Assembly: GCF_014305155.1 (NCBI RefSeq)
Contig: NZ_JACRUK010000027.1
Location: 10,055 to 48,825, forward strand
Length of the DNA stretch: 38,771 bases
Direction of reading: 5' to 3'
Source of the DNA: Flavobacterium muglaense
GTDB taxonomy: Bacteria > Bacteroidota > Bacteroidia > Flavobacteriales > Flavobacteriaceae
Shown: positions 35,378 to 38,771 of the stretch, one piece after another
Layout: each line of letters starts with the position of its first letter
How positions within the stretch are numbered: position 1 is the first letter of the stretch
The notes under the pieces: generated by a model
What the model was told of the DNA's origin: nothing
The model's database searches: none
The model's input: only the letters and a program-made list of their open reading frames with translations
Position numbers and translations under genes: made by a program

Positions 35378-35640
35378 AAGTAATAATGCCTTTTTAAGCT
35401 TTCGCCTAAAAAATAGAATGGGGTTCAATGTGCGAATATAACCCTAATAATTAAATACTTAATGAAAAACACCCGACAAAAACCGATGTATTACGGATTA
35501 GAAACTACAAATCACGGCTTATATCCCAGATTGATCTCTTTTGTGATCCGCCTTCGCCCCTTATCACCACTAGCTTGAGGCAAAAAACCATATTCGAAAA
35601 ATCACTCTTGTTTTTTAACTAAAATTTCTTACTTTAATTT

Positions 35641-36771
35641 TCATTGTTTTGCACTAAAGCCTTTAATGACTGTGCAAGCAATAGACTCTAGATGCTGAGC
35701 TGCATTTGCCATAGCATCAGCAGTAGTAACGCCCAATTCCATGATCGAACTAATGCTGTGTGGGTGCAAGTTGGTTCTAATTAACGCCTCATCTTTTACA
35801 ATTCCGGAGATAATCGAAAATGGAATTGCGTTTTGAATCGCGCGTTGACTTATGCCTTTGATTACTTTTCCTTCGATGGTTTGCTTATCCACCGAACCTT
35901 CGCCTGTAATAATGAAATCGATCTCTTTTTTTAGTAGTGTATCAAAACCGGTTTGCTCCATCACAAAATCAATCCCAGATTTAATAGTCGCATTCAAGAA
36001 ACAAACCGCTCCAGCTCCTAAACCACCCGCTGCTCCTGCCCCTTCTATTGTACTAACCTCTTTGTTTAAATGAGCCGCAACTTGATCACTAAAATTTCGC
36101 AATCCTTGATCTAATAATGCAATAGCCGCTGCTGATGCGCCTTTTTGCGCAGCATACACCTGAGCAGCACCATTAGGTCCGTACAAAGGATTTTTGACAT
36201 CACAAACCACAGTAAATTGAATCTTATCTAGCTTTTCATGACGATGACTTCCTTCTATTTTAGCAATTTCGATCAATGCTTTTCCAATCGGTTCGATTCG
36301 TTCATTGGCCTTATTGTAAAACTCAAAACCTAGCGCGGTTGCCATGCCTATTCCTGCATCATTTGTTGCGCTTCCGCCAATGAATAATACGATTTTTTCA
36401 AACCCTTTTTCCATGGCATCTTCGATCAATTGCCCGGTCCCAAAAGTGGTGGTGTACAAACAATCTCTCTCGTGCTCTTGCAGCAATTGCAGTCCGGAAG
36501 CATTTGACATTTCTATAAAAGCAGTATCAGATGATACCATGTAGGTTGCTGTAACATCCCTGAACAACGGATTCTTGACTACCAACTCTACTGTTTTTAA
36601 ATCAAAATAATTTTGTAATATATCCAGCGTTCCCTCTCCTCCATCTGCCAGCGGATGCAGGATGGTTTCTATGGTTGAGTCCCATTGTTGAATTCCGCTT
36701 TTTATTGATTCACATACCGCTACTGCCGAAAGTGACCCTTTGAATTTGTCTGGTGCAATTACTACTCTCAT
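35641..36771 (-). CDS. Glycerate kinase
   Basis: A 376-aa enzyme of the GlxK/GarK family. It starts with the signature MRVVIAPDKFKGSLSA and continues with HPLADGGEGTLDIL, FIGGSATNDAGIGMATALG, GAAGGLGAGA and the late FIITGEGSVDKQT block. It phosphorylates D-glycerate with ATP, feeding glyoxylate or serine breakdown into glycolysis. It ends 35641 with no neighbour of the same pathway except possibly the symporter upstream on the same strand, 241 bp away. The exact product (2- or 3-phosphoglycerate) cannot be read from the sequence. Confidence 0.93.
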   Translation of the reverse strand: MRVVIAPDKFKGSLSAVAVCESIKSGIQQWDSTIETILHPLADGGEGTLDILQNYFDLKTVELVVKNPLFRDVTATYMVSSDTAFIEMSNASGLQLLQEHERDCLYTTTFGTGQLIEDAMEKGFEKIVLFIGGSATNDAGIGMATALGFEFYNKANERIEPIGKALIEIAKIEGSHRHEKLDKIQFTVVCDVKNPLYGPNGAAQVYAAQKGASAAAIALLDQGLRNFSDQVAAHLNKEVSTIEGAGAAGGLGAGAVCFLNATIKSGIDFVMEQTGFDTLLKKEIDFIITGEGSVDKQTIEGKVIKGISQRAIQNAIPFSIISGIVKDEALIRTNLHPHSISSIMELGVTTADAMANAAQHLESIACTVIKGFSAKQ

Positions 36772-36945
36772 TGTATCTATTTTATATGTTTAAACTAAAA
36801 ACAGCTCTCCTAATATCTGGAGAACAAAACCAAATGAACTATCTATTGAAACCAACACTAGCAATGCAAAGCACATTCTATTTATTACCTTCAAAATTAC
36901 CATACTTAGGATTACTGTTTTTTGAAAACTATAGGTTATAACTAA

Positions 36946-36980
36946 AAACGGCACAATTCAAATTAAAAATTGTACCGTTT
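36946..36980. terminator. Hairpin terminator between symporter and glycerate kinase
   Basis: Arms of 13 bases (36946-36958 and 36968-36980, AAACGGCACAATT with AATTGTACCGTTT) pair with one C-A mismatch. It follows the symporter gene on the minus strand, so the two genes are probably separate units. Confidence 0.65.
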
Positions 36981-37012
36981 CATGTTGGTATTTTAACTCT
37001 TGATAATCTTTC

Positions 37013-38635
37013 TTATTTTACCATTGCTAAAAGCGTAGGCAAACTAAAACTTAATCCTAAAATGAATAGGAAAAAAACAGCCAAAATGATTACATCTTTC
37101 GAAAAAAGATCCGCTTTATTCACCTTGAATTCTATATTAATATCTTCATTCTTTTCTGTTTTAAACAAAGCACTTACTACTAAGGCTAAAACAAAAGTGA
37201 TTACAAACCCCGTAAGGTTAAACCAAATCCAGAAGATGTCATCAAAGAAATATTTGATCGTAACATTGATCAAAACTCCCCCTATAATCCCAACGTTCAT
37301 CCCAATATAATTCACTCTTTTTACTAAAATAGCAATTATAAATGTAGCTAGGATAGGGCCATAAAATTGTGACGAAATCATGTTGATTAACTCAATTACG
37401 GTTCCGCCATTATTCCCAAAAAGGTAAGCCGATGCGATACAAACAATCCCCCAGAATACAATGGAAATCTTAGAAAGTTGCATGTACTTAGCCTGACTTA
37501 ATTTTACTTTTCCTCTATTAAAAAGATCTTCGACTGTTACCGCTCCAAGTGAGTGAATTGTTGCACTTACTGATGACATAGCCGCTGATAAAATCCCTAC
37601 GATTAAAATTCCAATTAATCCGTGTGGCAAGTATTTCATAATGAAAACAGGCAACATCAAATCTGGTTTGAAACCGTTTTTTAGAAATTCTTCTGGATAA
37701 TTTTTTTGAGTTAATGAAGCAATTTCGTTCATGAAATCAGGAGTCAAATGTACTAATGCACCGATGATTAAACCCATGATACAATACGTCAATACCACTG
37801 GAAAACGCAATAATCCGTTTGTTAATAATATTTTCTTAGCCGAGTTTTCGTCTTTAGCCGATATCAATCGTTGTGCTTGTGTTTGATCTGTTCCGTAGTA
37901 TGAAAGGTATAAAAACAATCCACCTAGTACCATTGGCAAAAGCCCATAAGTACCACCGTCAAACCCTAAATTAGGGACATCAATTACTTGCAAACGCTCG
38001 CTATCAAAACCCGTAAAATTAGGATTGGCTTTAAGAACATCCCAACCGTAATAAATACAGATAAGTAATCCGCCAAATAAAATTACCATTTGAATCGCAT
38101 CACCCCAAACCACCGCTTTCATTCCGCCCATATACGAATACACGATCGTGATAATGGTAATTAAAAGAATGGTCCAGTGAAAACTAATACTCAAGACTGA
38201 TTGTAAAATAATTGCAATGGTGTACACACCCACACCCGTAGATAGCGAGCGACTGATTTGAAAAACAACACTCAATACAATACGAGTAGAAGATGAAAAA
38301 CGCCTTTCGACAAATTCATAAATACTCACAATATTAGCCCTATACAATGGCGGAACAATGATCAACATAATTCCGATCATAGCCAATGGCACCGCCAACT
38401 CAAAGGTCAACCACTTCATCCCGCCGCCCTGAGCTAATCCAACAAAAGCAGGAGCCGAAATAAAACTGATCGCAGAGAGTTGGGTCGCCATAGCGGATAA
38501 ACTCAATGGAAACCACCCCATATCTTTACCACCCAAAAAATAATCTTTTCCGTCCTTGTTCTCTTTAAAAAACACTCCTAAACCTAGAAAGGCAATTAGG
38601 TAAACAACGACTACGATATAATCAATCCAGTTCAT
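37013..38635 (-). CDS. Sodium:solute symporter (SSS family)
   Basis: A 540-aa membrane protein with about 13-14 hydrophobic segments. SSS features are the early KDYFLGGKDMGWFPLSLSAM segment, ATQLSAISFISAPAF (Na-site region), the YSYMGGMKAVVWGDAIQ block, and the later LSYYGTDQTQAQRLISAKD motif. It takes up a solute with Na+. Members in Bacteroidota carry sugars or sialic acid, among others; the substrate is not clear here. The start codon lies 55 bp from a divergent transposase start. Confidence 0.93.
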   Translation of the reverse strand: MNWIDYIVVVVYLIAFLGLGVFFKENKDGKDYFLGGKDMGWFPLSLSAMATQLSAISFISAPAFVGLAQGGGMKWLTFELAVPLAMIGIMLIIVPPLYRANIVSIYEFVERRFSSSTRIVLSVVFQISRSLSTGVGVYTIAIILQSVLSISFHWTILLITIITIVYSYMGGMKAVVWGDAIQMVILFGGLLICIYYGWDVLKANPNFTGFDSERLQVIDVPNLGFDGGTYGLLPMVLGGLFLYLSYYGTDQTQAQRLISAKDENSAKKILLTNGLLRFPVVLTYCIMGLIIGALVHLTPDFMNEIASLTQKNYPEEFLKNGFKPDLMLPVFIMKYLPHGLIGILIVGILSAAMSSVSATIHSLGAVTVEDLFNRGKVKLSQAKYMQLSKISIVFWGIVCIASAYLFGNNGGTVIELINMISSQFYGPILATFIIAILVKRVNYIGMNVGIIGGVLINVTIKYFFDDIFWIWFNLTGFVITFVLALVVSALFKTEKNEDINIEFKVNKADLFSKDVIILAVFFLFILGLSFSLPTLLAMVK

Positions 38636-38690
38636 AAAGATTTATAGAGGTGTAAAGATAAATTCTTATCTTTCGTGAAAGAATTTTATT

Positions 38691-38771
38691 ATGAAATCAT
38701 TCAAAGGAGAAAGTATTATCGATTTTTTTGACACTTTCAAAACAGATTTAACTTGTTTAGAATATTTAGCT
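38691..38771 (+). CDS. IS1595-type (ISXO2-like) transposase, 5' end only
   Basis: Only the first 27 codons are in the window: MKSFKGESIIDFFDTFKTD then LTCLEYLA. The FKTD...C.EYLA pattern is the usual start of ISXO2-like transposases, before the zinc ribbon. The IS end should lie in the 55 bp before it, where AAGATAA-ATTC-TTATCTT (38655-38672) forms a perfect palindrome. The other end is outside the window. Confidence 0.65.
   Translation, partial: MKSFKGESIIDFFDTFKTDLTCLEYLA

Overview
The window looks like a chromosome segment of a Flavobacterium-type bacterium (Bacteroidota, Flavobacteriia). The DNA is AT-rich, genes lack Shine-Dalgarno sequences, and several starts sit behind the Bacteroidota promoter form TTG-N19-TAnnTTTG. 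TonB receptors, DUF5689, DUF6377, GH97 and LytTR proteins and the intergenic repeat families fit the same group. No species can be named from the sequence alone.

Region 1 (1-6124) is a small peptide system. Two tandem 31-32 aa peptides share an identical leader but have different short, Cys-containing hydrophobic tails. They are followed by a hairpin, a membrane M50 metalloprotease with a PqqD-like N-terminus, a lipid-A-type acyltransferase, a LytS-like histidine kinase and a LytTR response regulator. This reads as make, modify/export and sense, so a RiPP or peptide-pheromone circuit is the best inference. The protease gene is cut by an IS982-family element with clear 19-bp inverted repeats and a 7-bp target duplication. 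Removing the element restores an open frame that overlaps the next start codon by one base. A decayed ISL3-type transposase follows the regulator.

Region 2 (6200-24225) is mostly ordinary chromosome: hflX, a SusR-like regulator with a GH97 glucosidase, a TonB receptor/DUF5689 lipoprotein/FKBP group, an MFS transporter, a Gfo/Idh/MocA oxidoreductase, an Old Yellow Enzyme and rseP. The gaps hold three kinds of dispersed repeats.

Region 3 (24250-25011) is a duplicated tRNA-Asn locus with two intact tRNAs and a broken one whose D-arm carries an 18-bp palindrome.

Region 4 (25344-31349) is a tight five-gene operon: C5 DNA methyltransferase, a protein with two GHKL ATPase modules (MORC/Hsp90-like at the N-terminus, histidine-kinase-like at the C-terminus), a receiver protein with all canonical residues, a CHAT/caspase-like protease candidate, and an HNH endonuclease. 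I infer a restriction-modification system with a phosphorelay-to-protease module inserted in it, a strong candidate for an undescribed defence system.

Region 5 (31604-38771) returns to housekeeping and accessory genes: a DUF2452 protein, a Dabb protein, a PepSY protein, a TPR histidine kinase, glycerate kinase and a sodium:solute symporter. It ends in the first 27 codons of an IS1595-type transposase.
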